DNA from: JALVDI01 sp039186435
GTDB taxonomy: Bacteria; Myxococcota_A; Polyangia; Polyangiales; Houyiibacteriaceae
Direction: 5' to 3'
Length of the DNA stretch: 16,338 nt
Assembly (NCBI GenBank): GCA_039186435.1
Contig: JBCDAA010000193.1
Coordinates: 1-16,338, forward strand
Shown here: in pieces, positions 1-6,769 of the stretch
How the letters are laid out: every line of letters begins with the position of its first letter
Numbering within the stretch: the first letter of the stretch is position 1
Notes under the pieces: generated by a model
Told to the model about the DNA's origin: nothing
What the model saw: the letters and a program-made list of their open reading frames with translations, nothing else
Databases searched by the model: none
Made by a program: the position numbers and the translations under genes

Positions 1-729
1 CCAAAACTTCGCGGATCTTGCCGAAATACTTACGAAGACGTTTCTGACCGAGAAATGTCTGTCCCATGCGCTATCGCACTCCATCTTTGTCTGCTCGCAT
101 ACCGCGAGGGCGTCTCCCGCCTCGGCCGCGATCTCATGTCCGACTACGCGCTCCTGGTAGCGCTCCGCCTGCTCCGTCACGCGGCGGTTCATCCACCGGA
201 CGTCCGGTCACTTCGCAGCCGCCGGCGAAACCACAGCGCCCCCGAGCGTGAGGCGGTCGAGGCGTTTCTTGGCGCTCCGCTCGTCGGCGGCTCGCCCCAC
301 GCGGAGCTCGTTCTTGCGGACGACGTTCTCGACAGCGCCACCGTGGGTGCCGACGCGGAGCTCGCGGCGTTCTTTCGCGGGCTCCTCGGACCCGGCGCGC
401 CCAGCGAGCCACCGAGCACCCTCGATCGCGTTCGGAGCGTGATCGCGGACAGCCTCCTGCACGGTGCGCCGAGCCTTCCAGAGGTCGCGCGAAGTCTGGC
501 GGTAAGCACCCGAACCCTCCAGCGACGGCTCGCCGCAGAGCAGGCGTCGTTCAGCGATGTCCTCGACGACGTGCGACGCGAACGTGCCGCCCGCTACCTG
601 CGCGAACCGACCCTCTCAATCGCCGAGGTCGCGTACTTGCTCGGCTACACGGAGCACGCCTCGTTCTACCGCGCGTTTCGACGCTGGTACGACCAGACGC
701 CCGCTGAGTTCCGCGCCTCCGTTGCCTAG
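1..729 (+). CDS. AraC-family transcriptional regulator, 5'-partial
   Basis: This is the C-terminal part of an AraC-type DNA-binding regulator. The bipartite helix-turn-helix is clear: the first helix pair (SLPEVARSLAVSTRTLQRRL, about 472-531) and the second (LSIAEVAYLLGYTEHASFYR, about 613-672), followed by the typical TPAEFR ending. The stretch before it (RLGRDLMSDYALLVALRLLR and the following GAPLVGGSPHAELVLADDVL) resembles the arabinose-binding-like N-terminal domain of OruR/ArgR-type AraC proteins, which are usually about 330-350 residues long. Only about 224 residues follow the first ATG at 55, and the frame is open to base 1, so the true start lies outside the window. In the first ~100 bases the +2 frame looks more coding than this frame, so a frameshift near 90-105 is possible. 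The ligand and targets are unknown. The acetyltransferase gene follows closely and may be co-transcribed. Confidence 0.85.
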   Translation, partial: PKLRGSCRNTYEDVSDREMSVPCAIALHLCLLAYREGVSRLGRDLMSDYALLVALRLLRHAAVHPPDVRSLRSRRRNHSAPEREAVEAFLGAPLVGGSPHAELVLADDVLDSATVGADAELAAFFRGLLGPGAPSEPPSTLDRVRSVIADSLLHGAPSLPEVARSLAVSTRTLQRRLAAEQASFSDVLDDVRRERAARYLREPTLSIAEVAYLLGYTEHASFYRAFRRWYDQTPAEFRASVA

Positions 730-759
730 CCCTGGGTCGACGTGCGATTCCTGGACGCA

Positions 760-1278
760 ATGGAGATACGATCGGTCCGCCCGGAAGACGCCGCCACCAT
801 CCAAGCGATCTACGCGCCCTTCGTGAACGACACGGCGGTCTCCTTCGAGCAAGAGATTCCGTCCGTTGCCGAGATGGCCGGCCGCATCGCTGCGCTGGTG
901 CCGCACTTTCCCTACCTGGTCGTCGAGGACAACGAAGTCCTCGGCTATGCCTACGCATCACCGCATCGCAAGCGCGCCGCGTATCGCTGGTCCTGCGAAG
1001 TCAGCGTCTACCTCGCCCCAAGCGCACGCGGAAAGGGCGTCGGCCGAACCCTCTACGCAGAACTCTTGGCGCAGGCGCGCTCCCACGGACTTCTTAACGC
1101 ATACGCCGGCATCACGCTGCCGAACGACGCCAGCGTCGGCCTCCACGAATCTCTCGGTTTCGAAGCCATCGGGGTGTATCGCGACGTTGGATACAAACTC
1201 GGCAGGTTTTGGGACGTCGGCTGGTGGGGGCTGCGACTCGCTGAGCCCGAAGGATCCCCGCGCGAACCTGGCACGTAG
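760..1278 (+). CDS. GNAT N-acetyltransferase, phosphinothricin acetyltransferase-like
   Basis: The 172-residue product is a GNAT-fold acetyltransferase that transfers an acetyl group from acetyl-CoA to an amine. The acetyl-CoA pyrophosphate-binding motif is RGKGVGRT (residues 90-97), preceded by the beta-4 strand VSVYLAP. The overall pattern (IRSVRPEDAATIQAIYAPFV at the N-terminus, GYAYASPHRKRAAYRW, and the C-terminal LHESLGFEAIGVYRDVGYKL) follows the Pat/Bar/YncA group, which contains phosphinothricin (glufosinate) and methionine sulfoximine acetyltransferases. The true substrate cannot be told from sequence, and many genomic members are not resistance genes. ATG at 760 is chosen over an in-frame GTG at 742 because family homology begins at MEIR. 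Neither start has a strong Shine-Dalgarno sequence. The gene lies 30 bases after the AraC-type regulator and may share its transcript. Confidence 0.9.
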   Translation: MEIRSVRPEDAATIQAIYAPFVNDTAVSFEQEIPSVAEMAGRIAALVPHFPYLVVEDNEVLGYAYASPHRKRAAYRWSCEVSVYLAPSARGKGVGRTLYAELLAQARSHGLLNAYAGITLPNDASVGLHESLGFEAIGVYRDVGYKLGRFWDVGWWGLRLAEPEGSPREPGT

Positions 1279-1307
1279 CAAAGCAATCTCGCGTATCGTC
1301 TCCCTCG

Positions 1308-3089
1308 ATGTCCATCGACCACGCCAACGAAGCACGGATCGCGGCCCAGGCGCTCCAGGAGGGCGACCGCAAGCACGCGATGCACCACGCCGCCAACGCG
1401 CTCTTTGCGACCGTCGGGGAGGACACCTACCTCACGCTTTTGCACTCGATCGCGCCGACGATCGATCAGATTCAGAACCTCCTCGAAGGCGACAACTCCG
1501 ATCGCCTGCTCACCGCCAAGAGCGTTCTTCTTCACCTCGTCGGTCGAGATCACGAAGCGCTTCCGCTCCTCGCGCAGATCGCCAACTTTCGCCGCGACCT
1601 CGCCTACGAGCGGTGGCTCGCCCCGTGGATCGCTAGCGCGAGCGGCACCCTCCACGCGCGCGAGTTCGCCAACTATCTCCTCGCGCCCACCCGCACCAAC
1701 CTGGGCCGTCTTCGCCTGCGTCCGGCCGAGGTTCGCTTTGCCGCACGCGTCGCCCTCGTCGCCGATGCGCTTCTTCACCGACAGGACGTCGGCGCCGACT
1801 CCACGCTCCTCTCGGTACTCTCGTCGGTCTACCGGCGCGCGGGCCGCCTCGACGACGCGGTCGCCGCCGCAGAACGTTCCCTGGCGGTGGAAGCGAGCTT
1901 CTTCGGATACACGGGCCTGGCCCTCGCGGAGCGAACGCGACGTCGTTATGACGAAGCGCGCGCTGCCTTCGAGGCCGGGGCGAAGGTCGATCCGAGCGCC
2001 GAGCTGACGGTTTCCGCGGACCTCGGTCGCATTGCGTGGGAAGCCGGCGACCTGGACGACGCGCGCGAGCGCTTCACGGCCCTAAGCCGCGCGACCCCCG
2101 ACGATCCGGAAGCGAAGATCGGTGCAGCATGGCTTCAACACGCGCGACCGGCGACAGGATTTGGCGCGACGTTCAAGCGCTGGACAACCGGCGACTCGTC
2201 CGGTCAGGGCGCGACCTTCGAAACGCAGGTTGGTCGACCGCTGCTTCCCGATGACACGGTGCTGATTCCTCAACCCTGGATCGGCTGGCTGCCGGAGAGC
2301 AACGACGCCACGATCAACACGGCGCGGCAAGTTCTGGAAAAGGACATCGACCCTTCGGGATTGCGGATGACGGTGTCGCATCTCGAAGCCCCCTCCGTTC
2401 GACTGGCGATGGCGATGCTTCAGGGCTCCACCGATCTGGGGGTCGTCAACTACAGCGCGAGCGAGGTTCCCACCCCCGACATCCGACTCCCGCGCACTAA
2501 GGTTCCCTTCGTTCTTTGGACCTACGATGACAACACGCCCTCGGCGGGGTTGCCGGCGCCTTCGGAGGAGGTGCGCGCCGCCGTCGACGAGCTCGCGCGC
2601 CTCCCCTTCTACCTCCCGCGATGGTGGGATCGCGCGAAGGAAGCCGGTCGACGTCTCGGCCCCGCCCGCGCGGAAGAGCTCTGCGCCGCGATGGTCCACC
2701 CAACCCTCTCGAGCGAGTTCACCCCTTGGGTTTGGCTCCAGCGCACGCAGATCGCAGCGGCGCTACTGGTCGCGCACGTGGACGATGGCTGGGATTCCTC
2801 CGCACGTCGCCGGGCGCTTGTCAGCATTCTCGAAGGGCCCCTCGACTGGGTCGTCGATGCGGCGGTCGTTGCCCTCGTACAGCTCGCCCTCGACGAACCG
2901 GATCATCTCCCCGCGATCCGGAGCTCCCTCGAACTCCTCTGGGACCAGAAGCCGAGCAGCGGCCACGTCTGCTGGGCGGAGGTCTTCGCGGTGACCTATC
3001 CCCGCCTGCCCGATGTCAGCCAGCACTACATTCAACTCTGTGAAGAGTGGCTGAACCCGCCCAGCGAAGGCAGCGACTACAGCCACTGA
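1308..3089 (+). CDS. TPR-repeat protein with unrecognised C-terminal region
   Basis: A 593-residue protein with no signal peptide or membrane segment, so probably cytoplasmic. Residues about 165-266 look like three or so degenerate tetratricopeptide helices (for example VYRRAGRLDDAVAAAERSL, then RYDEARAAFEAGAKVDP, then GDLDDARERFTALSRATPDD), a fold usually used for protein-protein contacts. The N-terminal ~160 residues are also helical and may be further degenerate repeats. From about residue 270 the sequence turns to a mixed region rich in Trp and Pro (DDTVLIPQPWIGWLPESNDA) that I do not recognise, and it ends with a helical segment near LCEEWLN. The ATG at 1308 has no clear ribosome-binding site. 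The gene lies 29 bases after the acetyltransferase on the same strand. Function is unknown: a scaffold or adaptor role is possible from the repeats alone. Confidence 0.85.
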   Translation: MSIDHANEARIAAQALQEGDRKHAMHHAANALFATVGEDTYLTLLHSIAPTIDQIQNLLEGDNSDRLLTAKSVLLHLVGRDHEALPLLAQIANFRRDLAYERWLAPWIASASGTLHAREFANYLLAPTRTNLGRLRLRPAEVRFAARVALVADALLHRQDVGADSTLLSVLSSVYRRAGRLDDAVAAAERSLAVEASFFGYTGLALAERTRRRYDEARAAFEAGAKVDPSAELTVSADLGRIAWEAGDLDDARERFTALSRATPDDPEAKIGAAWLQHARPATGFGATFKRWTTGDSSGQGATFETQVGRPLLPDDTVLIPQPWIGWLPESNDATINTARQVLEKDIDPSGLRMTVSHLEAPSVRLAMAMLQGSTDLGVVNYSASEVPTPDIRLPRTKVPFVLWTYDDNTPSAGLPAPSEEVRAAVDELARLPFYLPRWWDRAKEAGRRLGPARAEELCAAMVHPTLSSEFTPWVWLQRTQIAAALLVAHVDDGWDSSARRRALVSILEGPLDWVVDAAVVALVQLALDEPDHLPAIRSSLELLWDQKPSSGHVCWAEVFAVTYPRLPDVSQHYIQLCEEWLNPPSEGSDYSH

Positions 3090-3195
3090 CCGAGTGTTCT
3101 TGAGCGTGAGGCGAGGGGCGGATCGCGTAGCGGCGACGGGGTTGTGTTCGAAGCCTCGGTTGAAGTTCTGGCGAGGGACGTCCGACATCAGATAT

Positions 3196-4602
3196 ATGCG
3201 GTCAGCCTCGTACGACCTCGTCTGCATCGGAAGTGGCCCAGCCGGCCAGCGCGCAGCCATTCAAGCCGCCAAACTCGGCAAGCGGGTGGCCGTGATCGAA
3301 AAGGATCGCTGCGTGGGCGGTGGCTGTCTGCGTGACGGAACGGTCCCGAGCAAAACGCTCCGCGAAGCCGTCCTTTCGGAGCGAACGCGCGTCGACGACG
3401 ACGACGGGCTCGGCTTCGCCCCGCGGCGCCAGGTCCAGGCCTCAGATCTTCTCCGGCGCGTTTCTCACGTGCGTCGCGCGGAGTCGAGCGTCGTACGCGA
3501 CCAGCTCCAGCGGAACGGCGTCAACATCATCGTCGGCACCGGGCGCTTCGTAGACCCGCATCGGATCTCGATCGACACGCCGGACGGCACCCACGAAGTC
3601 GAAGCGGCGCATGTGCTCATCGCGGTGGGTACGCGCCCCGCCCTTCCTCGCGGCATCGATGCGACCGGTCCGTTGATTCTCTGTGACGCGGTCCTCAACC
3701 TCGAGGCGCTCCCCAAACACCTCGTCGTGATCGGCGCAGGCGTGATCGGCATTGAGTACGCATCGATGTTCGCAGCCCTCGGCGTGAAGGTGACCGTCAT
3801 CGATCGACGGTCGGCGCCCCTCGAGTTCCTGGACAGTGAGATTCGCGACGAGCTCGTCCATCAGCTCCGTCGCGCGCGGGTGACCTTTCGCGGCGGCGAA
3901 TCCGTCCGGGACGTCGACACTTCCCAAGGTCTCGCTCAAGTCCAGCTGGAATCGGGCAAGGTGATCACCGGCGACCTCGCGCTCTTTTCCATCGGGCGCC
4001 AGGGCGCGACGGATCGAATCGGTCTCGAACACGCGGGCCTCGAGGCCGACGCGCGCGGCCGGCTCACTGTCGACGCGTCCTTTCGGACCTCGCAACCGCA
4101 TATCTACGCAGCGGGCGACGTCATCGGCTTTCCTTCGCTCGCCGCGACTTCCGCGGAGCAAGGGCGCCGCGCCGCTCGGCACATGTTTGGGGTCGATCGC
4201 GGCACGATGCCCGAGCACTTTCCCATCGGCATCTACTCGGTTCCGGAGGTCTCCATGGTCGGCGCAACCGAGGAGACGCTCACCGCCAATTGCGTGCCCT
4301 ACGAGTCCGGGCTCGCACGCTTCGGCGAGAGCGCGCGGGGCCAAATCGTCGGCGACGAGGAAGGCCTTCTGAAGCTGCTCTTTCATCGCGAAGACGGGAA
4401 GCTTCTCGGCGCGCACATCGTGGGCACTGGTGCAGCCGAGCTCATTCACACGGGCCAAGCCGTCCTCGCCCTCGGCGGGGGCATCGACTACTTCCTCGAC
4501 ACCGTCTTTAACTACCCAACGTTTGCGGAATGCTACAAAGCCGCCGCGCTCAACGCCGCGAACAAACTCTCCTTCGCCGAGCGCTACTGCGAAGCGAGTT
4601 AG
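3196..4602 (+). CDS. sthA: Soluble pyridine nucleotide transhydrogenase (Si-specific NAD(P)+ transhydrogenase)
   Basis: A cytoplasmic FAD flavoprotein that exchanges reducing equivalents between NADPH and NAD+, usually draining excess NADPH. The 468-residue length matches E. coli SthA (466). The FAD-binding Rossmann motif GSGPAG is at residues 12-17, the NAD(P)-binding motif GAGVIG at about 180-185, and the second FAD motif GDVIGFPSLA near 307. Two features separate it from dihydrolipoamide dehydrogenase and related disulfide reductases. The flavin-site motif is GGGCLRDGTVPSK, in which Cys44 is kept but the second redox cysteine is Thr49. The C-terminal His-Pro of those reductases is replaced by FNYPTFAE, as in SthA. 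The upstream-extended reading frame begins at a GTG (3094), but homology begins at MRSASYDLVCIG, so ATG 3196 is chosen. It stands alone, with 106 bases before it, and converges with the hydrolase gene downstream. Confidence 0.93.
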   Translation: MRSASYDLVCIGSGPAGQRAAIQAAKLGKRVAVIEKDRCVGGGCLRDGTVPSKTLREAVLSERTRVDDDDGLGFAPRRQVQASDLLRRVSHVRRAESSVVRDQLQRNGVNIIVGTGRFVDPHRISIDTPDGTHEVEAAHVLIAVGTRPALPRGIDATGPLILCDAVLNLEALPKHLVVIGAGVIGIEYASMFAALGVKVTVIDRRSAPLEFLDSEIRDELVHQLRRARVTFRGGESVRDVDTSQGLAQVQLESGKVITGDLALFSIGRQGATDRIGLEHAGLEADARGRLTVDASFRTSQPHIYAAGDVIGFPSLAATSAEQGRRAARHMFGVDRGTMPEHFPIGIYSVPEVSMVGATEETLTANCVPYESGLARFGESARGQIVGDEEGLLKLLFHREDGKLLGAHIVGTGAAELIHTGQAVLALGGGIDYFLDTVFNYPTFAECYKAAALNAANKLSFAERYCEAS

Positions 4603-6653
4603 CGGCGATCGTTCGGAATTAGGCAGGACCCGTCCGGGCAGGTGTCCACCACTTCACCTCCTGGACGAAGAAAGCGATCCAGCTGCTCGATCACCGGCGC
4701 GGCGAAACGAAGATCGCCGTGGGCGGTATTTTCTTCCACCGGCTCCCGCGTCCCAATCGGAACTTCCTCCACGTCGTCGAGCTGATAGATCACGTAGGCG
4801 CTCGGCGCGCTTTCCCGCGTGAGCTCCAGGCCGAAGGGCTCGTACACGCTCGACGCGAGAGCCGGAAGCCCGAGGGTGCGAGCGGCGATATCACTCGCTG
4901 CGTTGTTGACCTCCACGTCGTAGCGCGAGGTCTGATAGAGAACGCGCGGTGTCTCCCCGCCAACGAGACGCGTCTCGCGAAAGAGAAAGGGGGCGTAGCT
5001 CGCAGGCTCCGCCAGGTCCCACATCGATTGCGACGAGACCACGAGCCAGTCACGGTCGAGGGTGTTTCGGTACCACACCGCGACCATCGCCTCGAAGGGC
5101 GAGAAGTCCGCGGAACGGCGCAGCATGAGGCTGTAGTTGATCGCACCCACCTGGAGCGCATAGGCGTCCACGTCCTCGCTCAGCGCGGCCAAGGTTGCCC
5201 CCATGATGCCGCCTTGGCTGATGCCGTAGTAGAAGAGCGGCTCTTCGTTCGAAAGCGCCGGCTCAAGCTCGCCGTCCACCTCCACCTGCATCTCCGGGAG
5301 CTCGCGACACGCGCCCTGAAAGACCTTCGTTAGCAAGAGGCTGTTGATCGTGCCCTGCATCAGGCGCTCCCCGATCATCGGAAAGTTCGCGAAGTCGGGG
5401 ATCACCTGCGCGAGAACAGTCGGCGTGTCGCTCGAGAGGCCCCAGTAGGTCGTTCCGAACACAACGCGCTCGCCGAGATTGGCAATCGCGCGCGGTCCGC
5501 CCGACATGACCTGCGAGGCGGCGCCAAGCAGCCCGTGTCCATACATCAGTCCGGAGCCACTGCCGCGTCCTTCTTCCAGTCGGCGCACCACGCTCGTGGG
5601 GATGTACGCGTCGAAGGGCGCCTCGGCGGTCCCGTTATACTGAATGACGCCTGTTCCATCGCGGTTGGCAACACCGGCTGCTCCCGCTTCCGTCATGTAG
5701 AGGGGAACGGTGTAGGTCCCGCGAATGCGCCGAAACACGTCCTCCGCGGGCGCTTCGTCCACCACGTCGACGGTGCACGTCCCCACTCCATCGATGCCTT
5801 CCTCAACGCGCCGGAGAGCGTCGTCGCGGAGCGCAAGCAAATCCCCGCGGACGCTCGCACCGCTCGCCGTTCGAAACTCCCAGGCGACGAGAAGGTCCTC
5901 GCGTTCCACGCCCGCCGCCTCCAGCTCCGCGAACACGCCCTCCATGGTCGGACGCCGCGCCTCCAGACCCGCGACGTCTGTGGGCGTTCCATCCCGGAGC
6001 GCGCGAAAGTAGAGACTCGGCTCCACCTCTGCCCCGTCCATCGTTCGAAGCGTGCGCACCGCCGCGACATAGCGATGGTTCTCCTTCAGCCGCGTGGCGG
6101 GACGCAGGTAGAGCGTCGTGAGGTTCGGCGCACGCCGCGGCCATTCGTCCTCCTCGGCAAAGTGTGCGACGCGCTCCCCTGTTTCGGGGTCGATCAAGAC
6201 GGTGCGGGAGTCGTCCAAGAGACTGTCGCGGATGTTGAGTTCGTTCGCGAGCGGCGTCGTATCCAACGTCCCGTCGAACGCGACGATCAGGCTCGTCATC
6301 GGACTGAAGCCGTCGAAGAGATTCCACGGCTGGGTGCTGGACGACGCCTGGCCGCGCATGTTCCGCGGCAGCATGTCCTGCTGAAGATTCACCCGAAACC
6401 CTGACTCCGTCGTCGCGTCGTCGGTCAGAAAATGCGACGAGGGATAGGGAAGCAGACAGTGGATCGGCAGGAGGTTCTCGCATTCCGGACGGTCTGCAAC
6501 GATGCCTGCAGCGCCGTCGGTGGCGGCGTCTCTCGCACCGTCGGTCGACGCGTCGACGACGGAGTCGTCGTCCCCGCATGCGACGAAAAAAACGAGGGTG
6601 ATGAGGCCGCCGAGGCGAACAACGTTCGGTGATCGGATGCGTTCAGATTCCAA
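4599..6653 (-). CDS. Predicted alpha/beta-hydrolase (lipase-like) lipoprotein
   Basis: A 684-residue predicted lipoprotein. Its signal sequence has Arg residues, then LGGLITLVFFVAC with the lipobox Cys at residue 26, followed by a disordered Asp/Ala/Gly linker. The N-terminal region (LLPIHCLLPYPSSHFLTDDA, residues 61-80) resembles the N-terminal domain of bacterial virulence-factor lipases. The C-terminal half looks like an alpha/beta hydrolase: YGHGLLG (371-377) as oxyanion-hole region, nucleophile elbow GISQG with Ser479, a possible acid at Asp579, and His645 in NTAHGD. A Cys pair near the C-terminus (672, 677) could form a disulfide. It is probably an esterase or lipase on the envelope; the substrate is unknown. 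TTG at 6653 appears to be the only usable start: an in-frame stop lies 36 bases upstream and no ATG precedes the lipobox. Its stop overlaps that of sthA on the other strand. Confidence 0.85.
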   Translation of the reverse strand: MESERIRSPNVVRLGGLITLVFFVACGDDDSVVDASTDGARDAATDGAAGIVADRPECENLLPIHCLLPYPSSHFLTDDATTESGFRVNLQQDMLPRNMRGQASSSTQPWNLFDGFSPMTSLIVAFDGTLDTTPLANELNIRDSLLDDSRTVLIDPETGERVAHFAEEDEWPRRAPNLTTLYLRPATRLKENHRYVAAVRTLRTMDGAEVEPSLYFRALRDGTPTDVAGLEARRPTMEGVFAELEAAGVEREDLLVAWEFRTASGASVRGDLLALRDDALRRVEEGIDGVGTCTVDVVDEAPAEDVFRRIRGTYTVPLYMTEAGAAGVANRDGTGVIQYNGTAEAPFDAYIPTSVVRRLEEGRGSGSGLMYGHGLLGAASQVMSGGPRAIANLGERVVFGTTYWGLSSDTPTVLAQVIPDFANFPMIGERLMQGTINSLLLTKVFQGACRELPEMQVEVDGELEPALSNEEPLFYYGISQGGIMGATLAALSEDVDAYALQVGAINYSLMLRRSADFSPFEAMVAVWYRNTLDRDWLVVSSQSMWDLAEPASYAPFLFRETRLVGGETPRVLYQTSRYDVEVNNAASDIAARTLGLPALASSVYEPFGLELTRESAPSAYVIYQLDDVEEVPIGTREPVEENTAHGDLRFAAPVIEQLDRFLRPGGEVVDTCPDGSCLIPNDRR

Positions 6654-6769
6654 GGTCTCACAACCTACCCGAGGTTTCTTCGAGCGCCCTTACGAGGCCT
6701 TCCTCGCCCATGGACTTTCTCACATTCGCGTCGATCCCATTCCGGGCGTCGTCCGTAGGGGAAGGCAGG
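6654..6769. promoter_or_regulatory. Divergent intergenic region between lipoprotein and kinase genes
   Basis: These 116 bases separate the start of the minus-strand hydrolase gene from the plus-strand kinase gene, so promoters for both must lie here or inside the coding ends. I see no convincing -35/-10 pair. A purine-rich stretch, AGGGGAAGGCAGG (6757-6769), directly precedes the kinase ATG and contains GAAGG four bases upstream. It serves as the Shine-Dalgarno sequence and supports the start at 6770 over upstream in-frame starts. Confidence 0.5.

Noticed and set aside
760..1278. Calling the acetyltransferase a herbicide or antibiotic resistance gene
   Set aside because: The family resemblance is real, but the substrate cannot be read from the sequence and most chromosomal members are uncharacterised.
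3196..4602. Identification as dihydrolipoamide dehydrogenase or mercuric reductase
   Set aside because: The second redox cysteine is Thr49 and the C-terminal His-Pro motif is replaced by NYPT, which fits soluble transhydrogenase instead.
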